Assembly (NCBI RefSeq): GCF_030247195.1
Contig: NC_080671.1
Coordinates: 412,496,044-412,560,043 of the forward strand
Direction: 5' to 3'
From: Topomyia yanbarensis
Lineage: Eukaryota > Arthropoda > Insecta > Diptera > Culicidae
DNA length: 64,000 bases
A program made the position numbers and the translations under genes. Position 1 is the stretch's first letter. Every line of letters begins with the position of its first letter. Under the pieces are notes generated by a model. That model did no database searches. It was not told the DNA's origin and saw only the letters and a program-made list of their open reading frames with translations. Positions 33,841 to 44,884 of the stretch are shown here, one piece after another.

Positions 33841-36800
33841 CGCACAGTGGGAAAAAAGTATCAAAAATGCGACTTTACTTAATAGCTTGACAGAAGGCTA
33901 AGTGTCGTTATTAAAAATGCATACTTCTTAAATGAAAATGTCTGGGGAATCTATTGCAGGTATTTAAAATGACCGTAAAGTACGCTATCATGCCGTTTTG
34001 CCCCAATTCCCGTTTACATTTGAGTTTATGTTCAAAACTGAATATATAACTCAGAAGAAAGTTCAAAACGGCTGACAAAAATTAATATTTCTTATGTAAA
34101 AAAGTCCAGGGAATCGATTGAAGATAATTAGAATAATCTCACGAAACGTATACACCCATTTTACCCCAATCCTCCGCAAAACTAAAGTTTGGAGTTAATC
34201 CTGGCTTTCTATTGTGGTAAAAGATTATATACGGCTGATCAAAAGTGATGATTCTTATGTATAAAAATCCAAGTTATCGTTTGAATATAGTTAGACCGGT
34301 CGCCCGAAACATATGTTCCCCTTTTTACCCCATTTCCTCCCATAACTCAAGTATTAAGTTAAACCTGGCTCTTCATTTAAGAGAGGCTGAATGCGGTTGA
34401 TCAACAGTAGTATTTCTTATGCAAAAAATTCTGGGGAATCGATTGAAGATAGTTAGAATGGCCGCACGAAACATATGTACCCGTTTTACCCCAAATATTC
34501 CCATATCTCAAGTGAAAAGTTAAATCTGGATGTGCTTCTCGAAAAGAGGCTGAGGGCGTTTGATGAAAAATAATAATTCTTATGTAGAAAAATCTGGGGA
34601 ATCGGATGGAGATAGTTGGAATGACCGCACGAAACGATTGTATCCGTTTTACCCCAATTGTTCACATAACACAAGTGTGGTGATACACCTTACTCAATAT
34701 TTCAGAAAAATGCAGAAAGCGGAAATCGATTGAAGATAGTTCGAATGACCGGACAGAACACGTGTATCTGTTTTACCCCAAATTCTTCCCACAACTCAAG
34801 TGTGAAGTTAAACCTATCTGTACTACTCTTCTAAAGAGGTTGAATGCGGCTGATGAAAAGTAGTAATTCTTATGTACAAAATTCCGGGCAATCGATTGGA
34901 GATAGCTAGTATGACCGCACGAAACGTGTATACCTGTTTTGCCCCAATTCTTTACGTAATGTATGTGTGAAGTTATATCTAAATCATCATTTCAGCAAGA
35001 GGCTGAACGCGATTTTTTTCTACATAAAAATCACTATTTTTCATCAGTTGCATTCAGCCTCTTTCGGAGAAGTATAGCCAGGTTCAACTTCATACTTGAG
35101 TTATGAGAGGAACTTAGGGTAAAATGGGTACACATGTTTAGTGCGGACTTTCTAGCTACCTTCAATTGATTCCCTGAAGTATTTAACATAAAAAATACTT
35201 TTTATCAACCGCCTTTAGCCTCTTTCTGAAATGTTGGGTAATTATAAGTTAACACTTGTATAAGGGAAAGAATTGGGGTGAAACGGGTAAACACGTTTCG
35301 AGTGGTCATTTCAAGTTTTCTCAATCAATTCCTTGAACTGTTTTACATAAGAGAAACTACTTTGGTGAGCCGCTTTCAGCCTCTTGCTTAAATGATTAGT
35401 AAGGTATAATTTCACAACACATTATGTGAAGAATTGGGGTAAAACGGATATACACGGTTCGTACGGTCATTATAACTATCTTTAGTTGATTTCCCGGAAG
35501 TTGGGAAGAATTGGGGTAAAACGGATGTACACTAGAGTGGGACATGGTTATATGAAAAAAATAAAATTTCGCTCCGAGTTACTTTTTGGGTCCCATTTAG
35601 CTCCCAGAACAACTCTGCAAATTTTTAGTTCGGTCGGTGAAACTATATTTTTGCGCCCATGGTTTGAAGTTTACATGGGATTTCGTATGGAGAAATCTAC
35701 TTCTGCAAAATAATTCTTTCAAGAGTCGCCCGTTATCTCCTAAAAATAAATAGATGACTGATTTTTATAGGAAATTTGTCAAGGAAACAAAGTCTAGAAG
35801 ACCACGAAACGATCTGATGCTTGTGGAAAAAGTTATTAAGCAAAAACCGATTGATGCCCTGAAGATTGATGAAAATTTCACTTTTCATAGCATCACTGCT
35901 GCTGACGGTCGAATAATATACAAAATATTTAACTTTCTCTTATTATGTACAAAAGAAACCTCAATTTATCCCCCAACACCCTTGCGAAGTGGCCAAACAG
36001 CATAGATAAATGATTTAAACATATTAAGAGAAGATCAAAACAAAATTGCATATAATTGGACAGCCAACAGCAGTGGTGCTAGAAAAAATGAATATTTTAT
36101 CAATCGTCAGAGCATCAATCGGTTTCTGCTTAATAACTTTTTTCTCAAGCGTCAGATCGTTTCGTGGTTTTCGAGACTTTGTTTCTTTGTTAAATTTCCC
36201 ATAAAAGCCACATAACGATTTATTTTTAGGAAGCAATGGGCGACTTCCGGAGGAATTATTTTGTGAAAGTTAGTTTTTCCATGCAATATCCCATGTAAAC
36301 TTTAAACAGTGGGCGCAAAAATATAGTTTCAACAATCGAGCTAAGACTTTGCACAGTTGTTGTAGGACCCAAATGGTACCTGAAAAGTTGCTCGGAGCTG
36401 GATTCCATTTTTTGTCCCACCCTAATGTACACGTTTCGTGCGGTTATTTCAACTATCACCAATCGATTCCTCGGAATTTTGTATATAAGAATTACTACTT
36501 TTCATCAGCCGCATTCAACCTCTTTCCGAGAAGTACAGCCAGGTTTATCCTCACACTTGAGTTTTTGGAAGAATTTGGGGTAAAACGGATTCACATGTTT
36601 TGTCCGTTCATTCCATCTATCTTCAATCGATTTCCTAGATTATTTGGCATAAAAAATTACTTTTGACCAACCGCTTTCTGCTTATTTCTGAAATATGGAA
36701 TAAGACGTTTCACCGCGCTTGTGTTGTGTGAATAATTGGGGTAAAACAGGTACAAACGTTTCGTGCGGTCATTCCAACTATCTCCAACCAATTCCCCAGA

Positions 36801-37530
36801 TTTTTCTACATAAGAATTACTATTTTTCATCAACCACCTTCAGCCTCTTTTCGAGGAGCGTAGCCAGGTTTAACTTTCACTTGAAATATGGGAAGATTTC
36901 GGGTAAAACGGGTACACATGTTTCGTGCGGCCATTCTAACTATCTTCAATCGATTCCCCAGAATTTTTTGCATAAGAAATACTACTTTTGATCAACCGCA
37001 TTCAGCCTCTTTCTGAAATGTAGAGCCAAGTTTAACATTATACTTGAGTTATGGGAGGAATTGGGGTAAAAGGGGTACATACGTTTCGGGCGACTGGTCT
37101 AACTATATTCAAACGATACGCTGGATTTTTATACAAAAACAATTATCACTTTTAATCAGCCGCATATAGTCTTTTACCGAAATATAAAGCCAGGAATTAC
37201 TTCAAATTTTAGTTTTGCGGAGAATTGGGGTAAAATGGGTGTATACGTTTCATGAGATTATTCTAATTATCTTCAATCGATTCTCTGGACTTTTTTTTAC
37301 ATAAGAAATATTATTTTTTTCTTCTGAGTTATATATTCAGTTTTGAACATAAACTCAAACGAAAAGGGGAATTGAGGCAAAACGGGCATGATAGCGTACC
37401 GTGCGGTCTTTGTAAATACCTGCAATAAATTTTTCAGACCTTTTTAGATAAGAAAAACCTTTCCTGGTAAACGACATCCAGTCTTTTCAAAAAAAGTCGC
37501 GTTTTGGGTCCATTTTTTCCCACTGTGCAC
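33841..37530. repeat. 3.7 kb palindrome whose arms are tandem repeats
   Basis: The outer ends are inverted copies (GCACAGTGGGAAAAAA at 33842 and TTTTTTCCCACTGTGC ending near 37529). Between them lie about 17 copies of a 150-165 bp unit marked by AATCGATTGAAGATAGTT and its reverse complement, by a GGGGTAAAACGG block and by CATCAGCCGCATTCAGCCTC. Seven copies run in one direction (near 33950, 34108, 34268, 34433, 34596, 34716 and 34886). The direction then flips near 35010, with ten copies in the other direction (35161, 35318, 35468, 36456, 36611, 36770, 36932, 37096, 37249, 37420). Mirror positions sum to about 71360 for most pairs. Foldback elements of Drosophila also have ends made of tandem repeats. 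No coding frame. Confidence 0.8.
35533..36424. mobile_element. hAT-type foldback MITE inserted in the tandem array
   Basis: An 892-bp element with inverted ends TAGAGTGGGACA and, in reverse complement from the right, TAGGGTGGGACA. It is flanked by the perfect 8-bp duplication ATGTACAC at 35525-35532 and 36425-36432. Removing the insert and one duplication restores a normal repeat unit of the surrounding array. Its two halves (35533 to about 35950 and about 36030 to 36424) are inverted copies. Open frames at 35754-36005 and 36024-36236 are the two mirror images of one sequence and carry no domain I recognise. Confidence 0.85.
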
Positions 37531-37750
37531 CGTACGACGTCTGAATTTGAAAAAAACATTAATAAAATTGAATTTGCTTATTTTTTCTTTCATCTCAATG
37601 CATTTCAAATGTGATTGAAAATCCTTGAGACATTATTGAAATCTTTAATTGAAATTCTAAACTTAAAAATTAAGGTTCCATTTTTGGCACGGTTCCGGTT
37701 TTGGCAACTGAAAAAAATAAAATTGTTGCCAAAATCGGAATCCTACTGTA

Positions 37751-38490
37751 TCTAATATATCTATTCGATAAAAATGTACCAAAAGCAGCTTCCGTTTTTA
37801 GTCGGTATCTGGACATTTACAATGCCACCTATAGTGATGGAAATCTAAATTTTTTTGTCCATATATTTTGATTCCTACAGTATTTTTAATACTTTCACAT
37901 GGTTGTATAATTTGGCTTAAATTTGAAAAATAAATCTCAAGGAGGTGGCATAGATGGCTCCCTGTTGCTGGGGATCATTTTTTGATCATCCTACTCTACA
38001 GCAATTCATACCTGTTCAGTTAAAGGGGGCCTCTTTGCTCAGATGTGCCCAGGGGCCCCGGGTGGTCTAAAGACGGCCCTGCATATTTGGAATCTATATC
38101 TCTATGTAATTATCTGTCAATTCTGTCAAACTCAGTAGTGCTCATGAAGCTAGCGGCTGAATTCCACTTACCTTTGGATATATTTGTCTTTACAAAACTT
38201 AGATGCTTGTGTACACTATGGTTATACATTTATTATTATTCTACTAACTCGTTTTACTCGGGTACGCACTGGAGTAGCCCGCCGCCGTCAGGACATTCTG
38301 CTGAAATAAAATTGAAAGTACGCAGTCCATTGCCGAAGTCGGGGGTGCATTGGGTTGGGACGGCGGCGTCCCCCACGGGTGCCGTGAATATGTCGAAAAT
38401 CAATAATCCATTAATTATAGACATGTGAATCAGAGCGCCGTGCCGCCATGTGATATTGATTGAGTTCCGATTCGTTCGGCAAATTTGAAC
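37751..38490. other. Non-coding stretch, becoming GC-rich rightwards
   Basis: No repeat named. From about 38270 base composition rises in GC (CCGCCGCC, GGGACGGCGGCG), unlike the surrounding AT-rich DNA, and leads into the candidate exon at 38521. Confidence 0.4.
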
Positions 38491-38495
38491 CTGTC

Positions 38496-38598
38496 GCCGA
38501 CCGACCGACCGACCGACAACATGTGGTCGCAGGTGGTAGCGACGGGTAAGTCCGCGAGAAAATGTTTACTTAGCACGTCGGTCGGTTGGTCGGTCGTC
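38496..38598. repeat. Inverted CCGA/GTCG tetranucleotide tracts
   Basis: About five CCGA units at 38496-38517 face GGTCGGTTGGTCGGTCG-type units at 38577-38598, so a stem of up to about 20 bp could form around the candidate ATG at 38521. Confidence 0.6.
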
Positions 38599-38838
38599 AT
38601 TGTCGTCGTCGTAGAACGCACAAGGGCCGGTAAAGGTCGTTTCCGTCGCGAGTTAGACGCTGTACGCGTGATAGGGCGTACTTGCTGCAAGGGTGGGTCA
38701 AGTTCAGGAGGATATATCCCGAAAGAACTATCTTTATGGAAACGAATGTGCGATGGGCAAACAAAACTCACACGGGTCTTGGTTGTTTGCCAAATTCGTG
38801 TACTCGATCCGAGAAAAACTTTTACTACTGCTGATTAA
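38521..38838 (+). CDS. Tentative first exon or small ORF, GC-rich
   Basis: An ATG follows the CCGA tract at 38521 and opens MWSQVVATG. At 38545/38546 the sequence GACG-GGTAAGTC is a good 5' splice site, so a 25-nt coding exon is possible. If unspliced, the frame stays open to 38838 (105 residues), basic and without a recognised domain. The GC-rich, less repetitive context contrasts with the transposon-rich DNA to the left and would fit a promoter/first exon. It converges on msh5. There is no protein-level support. Confidence 0.22.
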   Translation: MWSQVVATGKSARKCLLSTSVGWSVVIVVVVERTRAGKGRFRRELDAVRVIGRTCCKGGSSSGGYIPKELSLWKRMCDGQTKLTRVLVVCQIRVLDPRKTFTTAD

Positions 38839-38992
38839 TAATGGAAGAGTAATCAAACTGTCAGTAATGGAAGATGAATAACTAATAGACGTTAGGTCGG
38901 GTTGAGTAAACTAGTCTATTGAGCAAAGCACAAGAATTATATTTACGGTTTAGTACTGGAAGTGGACACGGGAAATGTTTTTCCCATAACCT

Positions 38993-41335
38993 TCAACATG
39001 ACATAGCTTGCGTGATGGGCATGGATTTGTAGAGCTGAACAACCAATCGTGGATCGATGATCTCGTCGTTTAGGAATTTCTTCATCAAGCTGAACACCAT
39101 CGTTTGGCTGCCGGCAGTGAAGAGTTCTTGACAGCTGGAATGGATTTTTCACTTTACATGATGTTAATTGTTTGGGTAACTAAATTCTTACCGATCAGAG
39201 TTAGTGGATTCGGATTTAATACTCTGTTCCGCAGCATCGAATTCTTCTGTTTGTGACGAAAATATTCGTAGAAATTGACTTTCATCTAGGTAGTGCGATA
39301 TGGAGGTGAATTGAGTTGCCACCAATGTGAGCGGAACCTGGCTACCTTTCTGCAGAAGGTATTCAATACTCGAAATCAGTAACGATTTTCCCTCGGAGTA
39401 GGTAGTTCCTTTCCCAAATTCATCTATCAGTACCAACGATCTGGAAGTAGCGTTCTGTAGAAGGTTAGACATTTGATACAGTTCACCCATAAACGAGGAC
39501 TTCCCACTGAAAACCGATTCCGGGTAATCCAGCCGACTGTAGATCGAATCCAACAAACCAATGGTCGCTGTTTGCGCTGGAACAAACGAACCGATATGTG
39601 CAAGGTAGCAGATCAGTGCGAGTTCTTTCAGGTAAATTGTTTTCCCGAGGGGATCTTTTGATGCCAAAATGAACACAAAATTCTCGTTTGTTCCTCCGAT
39701 CTCAGTATCATTAGGACGATAGGTTTTGAACTGCTCCAGCAGTGGATGCCGACCAGCTTTAATCTGAAGAACTTTTTGTTCGGTTACGGTTGGTCTGGTG
39801 TATTGTTGGCTTTCGGCAACCGAGGCAAACGCAAGCAGTACGTCCAACCTGGCAGCCAGATTGAAGATTTCGAAAATCTCAGGAATTACATGATCGATGA
39901 AACGAATCAATTTTTTAAGCATCGCCTGTTCTCGATCGTGCATAGCTGCCAATAGACTACCAAAACGAGTGTTGAGTTCCCGGCAGCTATCGTTCTGGAA
40001 GTACACTGTGTTGTCCGATTGCACCAAAAGATTCATTGAAGACCGCTCGAAAACAGTTGAATCTCTCAGATCTTCTGTTGCGCTGGTACTGAATACAAAG
40101 CCATACCCAACAATGAAAGTAACATAAACATTACTCAAATCGATCGGAAGATTTTCAATATCCAAACGAGAGGTATCCATAATGGTCCTTTTAGTTTCAT
40201 CGAAGATGTCCCGCATCCGGTCCAATTCTCGATCGACGCCGTACTTCACTGTGAATTTGTTATCTTTATCATTTAAGTCCACAGTTTCATCCAAAGTGAA
40301 AAGAAGTTGCTTTAGAGTGTTGTTTGATTCCAGAACGAATCTCGATAACTTATCAATGGGAGTCCCAATAACAGTTTGATCGCTTACGGATGCACACATT
40401 TTGCAAAGTAAATAGCTATAGTAGATACTCTTTTTGAACGACGCCCAATCGCAGTTCTTTGCTGTTTTAGTCATAATTTTTCGGTAAAGTGCTTTAACAT
40501 TGCTCAAATTAACGATGAGATTTCTCATTTCTTCAACAATCTCGCTCCTGCTGGAGTCAGTCAACCATTGTACCGTATTGAAGCGAAGTTCTAGCTCGGA
40601 AATATCTCGGATAGGTTGTTGCATTATGGTCATTAGCTCTACCTTTCCAATACTGGACAAGCATCTATTGAATAAGTTAACTAGGGAACACGAACTGGCT
40701 TCCAGGCTTCGTTTGAACCCGGATGGATGCAGGCGTGAGTTGAAAATTTGCAGCGCCTGGCAGGTCAGTTCGTCAATCATCAGCTGGGATTCGGGAGCAA
40801 GTACGTTGATTCTGGTCAGCGCATATCCATCAACCTCCGTGGCGTCAAGCAGCTTCAACAGACAGGCGACAGCGTGAATGAGCAATTCCTGTTTGAAGGG
40901 TAATACGCTCTCCCAGAAGAGTCGCCGTTCGGGATCGGATGCCCGCGGTGGCATTCCCGGTAGGTTCGATGCGATAATTTTCGTGAAACTAGCTTTGATT
41001 GCCTTGGGGCCAAAATCACAGATGCGGGCCTTTTCGAATGGTCTAATTATGCCCGTTCCGAGTTGTTGCAATCGGATGCAATCCGGAAGTTCTAAAATTT
41101 CGGGAATATCTTCAATAAACTCTCGTGAACCGGAGACTAAATGAAATACGGGGCTATACTGGCGGATCAAGTTTCTAACCAACGCAAACTGGGGTCTCGG
41201 TTCAGCCGCCTGCTGAATGGCGAACAGTTCCATCTGGTCAATGTCATAGTAGGCTGCGGCTAAAGTTCCCAAGTTCCAGCAGAGCGAAAGGATTTTATTC
41301 GCTTGAGACGTGGTGCGGTACTCCGGTTCATTCAT
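38993..41335 (-). CDS. MSH5: MutS-family meiotic protein, MSH5-like
   Basis: Exon 1 is 41335-39192 (ATG start), a 57-nt intron (39191-39135, GTAAGA to CAG) keeps frame, and exon 2 ends at TGA 38993-38995, giving 761 residues (human MSH5 has 834). The N-terminus has LCWNLGTLAAAYYD, as in MSH5. Middle and lever/clamp parts follow (LFNRCLSSIG; ARLDVLLAFASVA; GRHPL at 528-532). The ATPase domain has GSFVPA at 582-587, then IGLLDSIYSR, and an intact Walker B with LVLIDEFGKGT at 634-644. The Walker A loop is altered: the family GPNSSGKS is SKDPLGKT at 559-566. Exon 2 (QTMVFSLMKKFL, then DPRLVVQLYKS) resembles the extreme MSH5 tail, but the usual C-terminal block with GVA, SHA and AGLP is missing. 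MSH5 pairs with MSH4 to stabilise meiotic crossover intermediates. The long unbroken frame argues for selection. Confidence 0.85.
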
Positions 41336-41339
41336 TCGG

Positions 41340-42830
41340 TGCGCTAGGGTGGGTCAATCTAAAGGGAATGGCAAAAGAGAAACGGAGAGAGAGAGAGAGT
41401 GAGGGGTACAATTCGTGAGCAAACTGGTTCCAACAAGGTAAATAAGTAAATACGCGACGAAACTAAGTCATTAGGGTTTTGTACGCGCGGTAGTGCGTTT
41501 CGATTCGACCCTGAACTTCAGGGATTTTTTCAGCTGAATGGAAGGGTTTGTTCCGGCAAACTCGGTTTTAAGTTGCGCATTAAGATTATTAGTGCTCTGG
41601 GTAGCTTGCCATGATGAATCCATTCACCGATCACGGGTTGCCCTCATTGATCACTTATATCTCGCTACGGTATTTTTAAATCAACATTTAACAGAATCGA
41701 CAAAGTCAAACGAGTTAATTAAATGCGTTCGTTATGCAATTTTGTTTGAAGCATAAAGAGTTGCTTTCAACCGACAGCCCTGCAACTGGACACTGCGATA
41801 AAAATCAATCTCATGTAATTCACATGAGCGGCACATGCTAATCATCTGCGGCCGGTCATATTTGCATTGCTCAATGGTTGCTCTTGTTTAGTTTCACAAA
41901 CAAGATAATCTACTAGCGAACTGGTCACGATCGACGGAACTATATCGCGTAGTCATTCTCTAGGATACGCTCGCCCATGGAGGGCTTTGTGTTTTTTCAG
42001 ATGGAACTGATTGAAGCTTTATGTAATGAGGATGACTGTACCCGGCTGGATAACGTGTCTGTCATCTTCGCAAACATGGGCGGTTCGTTCCAGACGTTGA
42101 GTCACGCATCACTAAGTCTGATTTTTGTCGAACCGGATTCTGTGCGTTTCATCTTTCGAAGAAGCAGTGACTGAGAGATTTACGGAATTCCGATAATCTT
42201 GTTACTGCATCGTCTATAATAGAGGTGTCAAATGCGCATTTTTGAGTAGGTATACGGGAGTTAAACGTATTTTGTATGTTGATTATCCCTAGAGAGCCAA
42301 ATTGGGTCAAACCCGAATTTGTTAATAAATTTGCATGTACTTACTTTAGTCAAGTTTTATTTTTGTGTTTCGGTTTCCCCGCATCAGTAGCTGGCTATTA
42401 GCAAGCCACCAAATATCTTTTTCCCGTATAGGAGAGATCGGGGCTGGTTGGCCGAGTTTCGCTTTCGGAATTTCTGAACGCATTCTGGTTACACTTTTTG
42501 AAAAACTATTTGCGCTGTTATGAAGATACAACCCTTGAGCATTTGGGAATTTTTTTATTCATAAAACAAATTCAGGGAAAAAGTTATTAACAATCAAAGA
42601 CGGAGGGAAAATCGGCCAACCAACCCCAGGGCTGGGGTAGGTTGCCCGAGTTTGGTAAAATAAGTGAAACACACCAAATGCATCAGTGGAGAACGTTTAT
42701 TAGTGAATAAACGCTTTTAATCCACCTAACAGTGTGATGAGACATTTCTTACAACTTTTATCACTCTCTTCGGATATTATGTCTTTTGAGAACATTTAGA
42801 ACTTGATGCTTCGCGATGTTTTTGATAAAA
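41340..42830. other. Upstream flank of msh5 and non-coding DNA
   Basis: 41340-41410 holds a GAGAGAGAG tract that could be part of the msh5 promoter. Short plus-strand frames at 41538-41756 and 41977-42174 have no recognisable domain. Near 42430-42660 GGCTGGTTGGCCGAG and CGGCCAACCAACCCCAG face each other as an inverted pair, probably the ends of a small relic. Confidence 0.4.
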
Positions 42831-42834
42831 CTTA

Positions 42835-43793
42835 GGGGAATATGGGGAGACTTGACCAAGCGCAAAATTCAATTTTTGGCTATGGCGTCTTCTATTCCGT
42901 TTTTAAAAATTTTTCAAAAATATTTTTATACTTGTTTCGATCTCTTAAGGTAATTTTAAAAGTTTGCAATGAAAAATCCTTTCCTTAAATAAAATATTCC
43001 GTGATTAATTAATTTACATTAAATGATGTAATTTTTTATCAAACTTTGTATGGACATATCTACTCGACTACTAATTACTATTAAAGTACTAATATATCAT
43101 CATATTCCTTATGAAGCAGTGAAATGATTTTACATAAATTGGAAGCATTACTAGCATTTGCATGACATTGAAAGCAATAACTAGTGTTGGGGAGACTTGA
43201 CCAAGTGGCAATTAGCTGAAGAAAGATACAAAATTCCTGATATTTACTATGCCTTGGTATCTACTGTTAATGTTAATCGCTCCATACAAAATCCCACCTC
43301 AAACATAATTCTATATATTTTAGTATTATTAAATAAAGTTAGCAGTAGTAGAACTGATTTCGTAACGTGTGAATATGCAATGTAAGCAGTACAGATAATC
43401 CTTAAAAAGAAATGCATTAAAAAAAATCGAAATTTATTGAATGCAACCCTTTTACATTTTTTACTGCTAGTTAAGGAGCTCAACAATATGGAAAAAAAAT
43501 AATTACAGTATGTTTTATGTCATTATTTTTTGTCATGATTTTTCAAAATTCTCTTGGTCAAGTCTCCCCAGGCCTTGATCAAGTCTCCCCGCAGTGGGGA
43601 GACTTGACCGAAAAGAAACGATCACAGAAAAGCTTTTGTAATTTTTCAAAAATTATATTAAAAATTCTGCAAAAAACATGAACACGCATAATAACTTGCA
43701 GATTATATCTCATTGACTTTTGAGGAATTGAAGGCTTTTTAGAGATTTATGCAGTTTTAGCTGAAAACCTGGTCAAGTCTCCCCATGTTCCCC
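42835..43793. mobile_element. TA-flanked MITE with repeated GGGGAGACTTGACC motif
   Basis: A 959-bp element. The left end is GGGGAATATGGGGAGACTTG and the right end in reverse complement is GGGGAACATGGGGAGACTTG; 24 of 26 end bases match. TA lies outside both ends (42833-42834 and 43794-43795). The 14-base motif recurs inside near 43189, 43555, 43578 and 43597 in both orientations. No coding frame. A diverged second copy starts at 27294. Confidence 0.8.
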
Positions 43794-43795
43794 TA

Positions 43796-44412
43796 CTACA
43801 TGCGTTAGTGACAGAACTCAGAGAATAGCTCAAATCAGCATAGGACAACATCAGTGCAAGGAATCTCAAATGACAGTTCAAAACAAGTTAAACGTGTCAG
43901 TATTCGGATAACTATTTAAGGTCCATCAATAAAGTAGAAACTCCAGATAATCTTAAATGACGCCGTCAAGAAAAGAAGAAAGAAAACGGATAGGTGAAAA
44001 CAGAAATGAATGGAAACGCATTGTATATTGATAAACCATTTTTCAAATAATTGATGCATTATATTCAGTTTCTCCATTTCAGTATTCTTATGAACTTTTT
44101 CCATTTATTCGTTTAATCATTTCATCCAACTTATTAATTTGACAAAATTCAATTCGTTCTTAACTTAACTTTTTTAATATTCTTTAATTTTTCTTTTTTA
44201 TTACCACATCAATTTTATTCTGTTTGTTCTTCTTTTTATTCATTTTATCAATGCTATTTATTTTTTTATTCCAGTCATTTTATTCATTTTGTTGAAATTT
44301 TATTCAGATTTATTATACATTTTATTCATTTCGTTTACTTTTTTTGTTTGGTTTGATTCACTAATTTTATGCATTGCCTTTATCTCATTGATTTAATTGA
44401 TTCCATTGATTT
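43796..44412. other. T-rich non-coding stretch
   Basis: Increasingly T-rich with ATTTTATTCATTT words that grade into the array on its right. No gene seen. Confidence 0.5.
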
Positions 44413-44429
44413 TTGATTTCACTGATTTC

Positions 44430-44880
44430 ATTCAGTTCATTCAGTTTGTTCAGTTCCAGCCAGTTCATTCAGTTCGTTCAGTTCGTTCAGTTCGTTCAGT
44501 TCTCAATTCGTTCAATTCGTTCAGTTCGTTCCTTTAGATTAGTTCGATCCTTTCGTTCAGTTCATTCCTTTCGTTCAGTTCGTTCAGCTTGTTCCTTTCG
44601 TTCAGTTCGTTCCTTTTGTTCAGTTCGATCCATTCGTTCAGTTCGTTCCTTTCGTTCAGTTCGTTCAGTTCATTCAGTTTGTTCAGTTCGTTCATTCCGT
44701 TCGTTCCGTTCATTCCGTTCATTCCGTTCATTCCGCTCATTCCTTTCGTTCCGTTCATTTCGTTTATTCAGTTCATTCTGTTCATTCAGTTCATTCAGTT
44801 CATTCAGTTCATTCAGTTCATTCAATTCATTCAGTTCATTCATTTAATTTATTTTATTTATTTCATTCATTTTATTCATT
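44430..44880. repeat. Pentanucleotide array, TTCAGTTCGT type
   Basis: About 450 bp of five-base words (GTTCA, GTTCG, ATTCA, CGTTC, ATTCC) in higher-order mixtures. The long open frames on both strands (FRSVRS-like and NELNER-like) simply translate the array. It abuts the 3' end of the SINE at 44885. Confidence 0.9.
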
Positions 44881-44884
44881 TATT

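Larger units (their letters stand above)
31501..37748. mobile_element. 6.2 kb block bounded by pogo-like inverted ends
   Basis: The left end is CAGTAAGATTCCGTTTTTGG and the right end in reverse complement is CAGTAGGATTCCGATTTTGG. TA lies outside both ends (31499-31500 and 37749-37750). The left end continues with five 15-bp direct repeats of TTCCGTTTTTGGCAC type. The right end has further copies in both orientations. CAGT-type ends with TA duplications suggest the pogo/Tc1 group. There is no transposase inside, so it is either one large non-autonomous element or two related short elements by chance in this arrangement. Confidence 0.5.

Noticed and set aside
35754..36236. Pair of 70-83 residue frames in the 892-bp foldback
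   Set aside because: They are the two mirror copies of one sequence in the arms. No domain, and the element is non-autonomous.
34486..36991. Repeated frames with CGHSNYLQ in the 34-37 kb arrays
   Set aside because: The same non-coding repeat unit read in one frame. Frames are interrupted differently in each unit.
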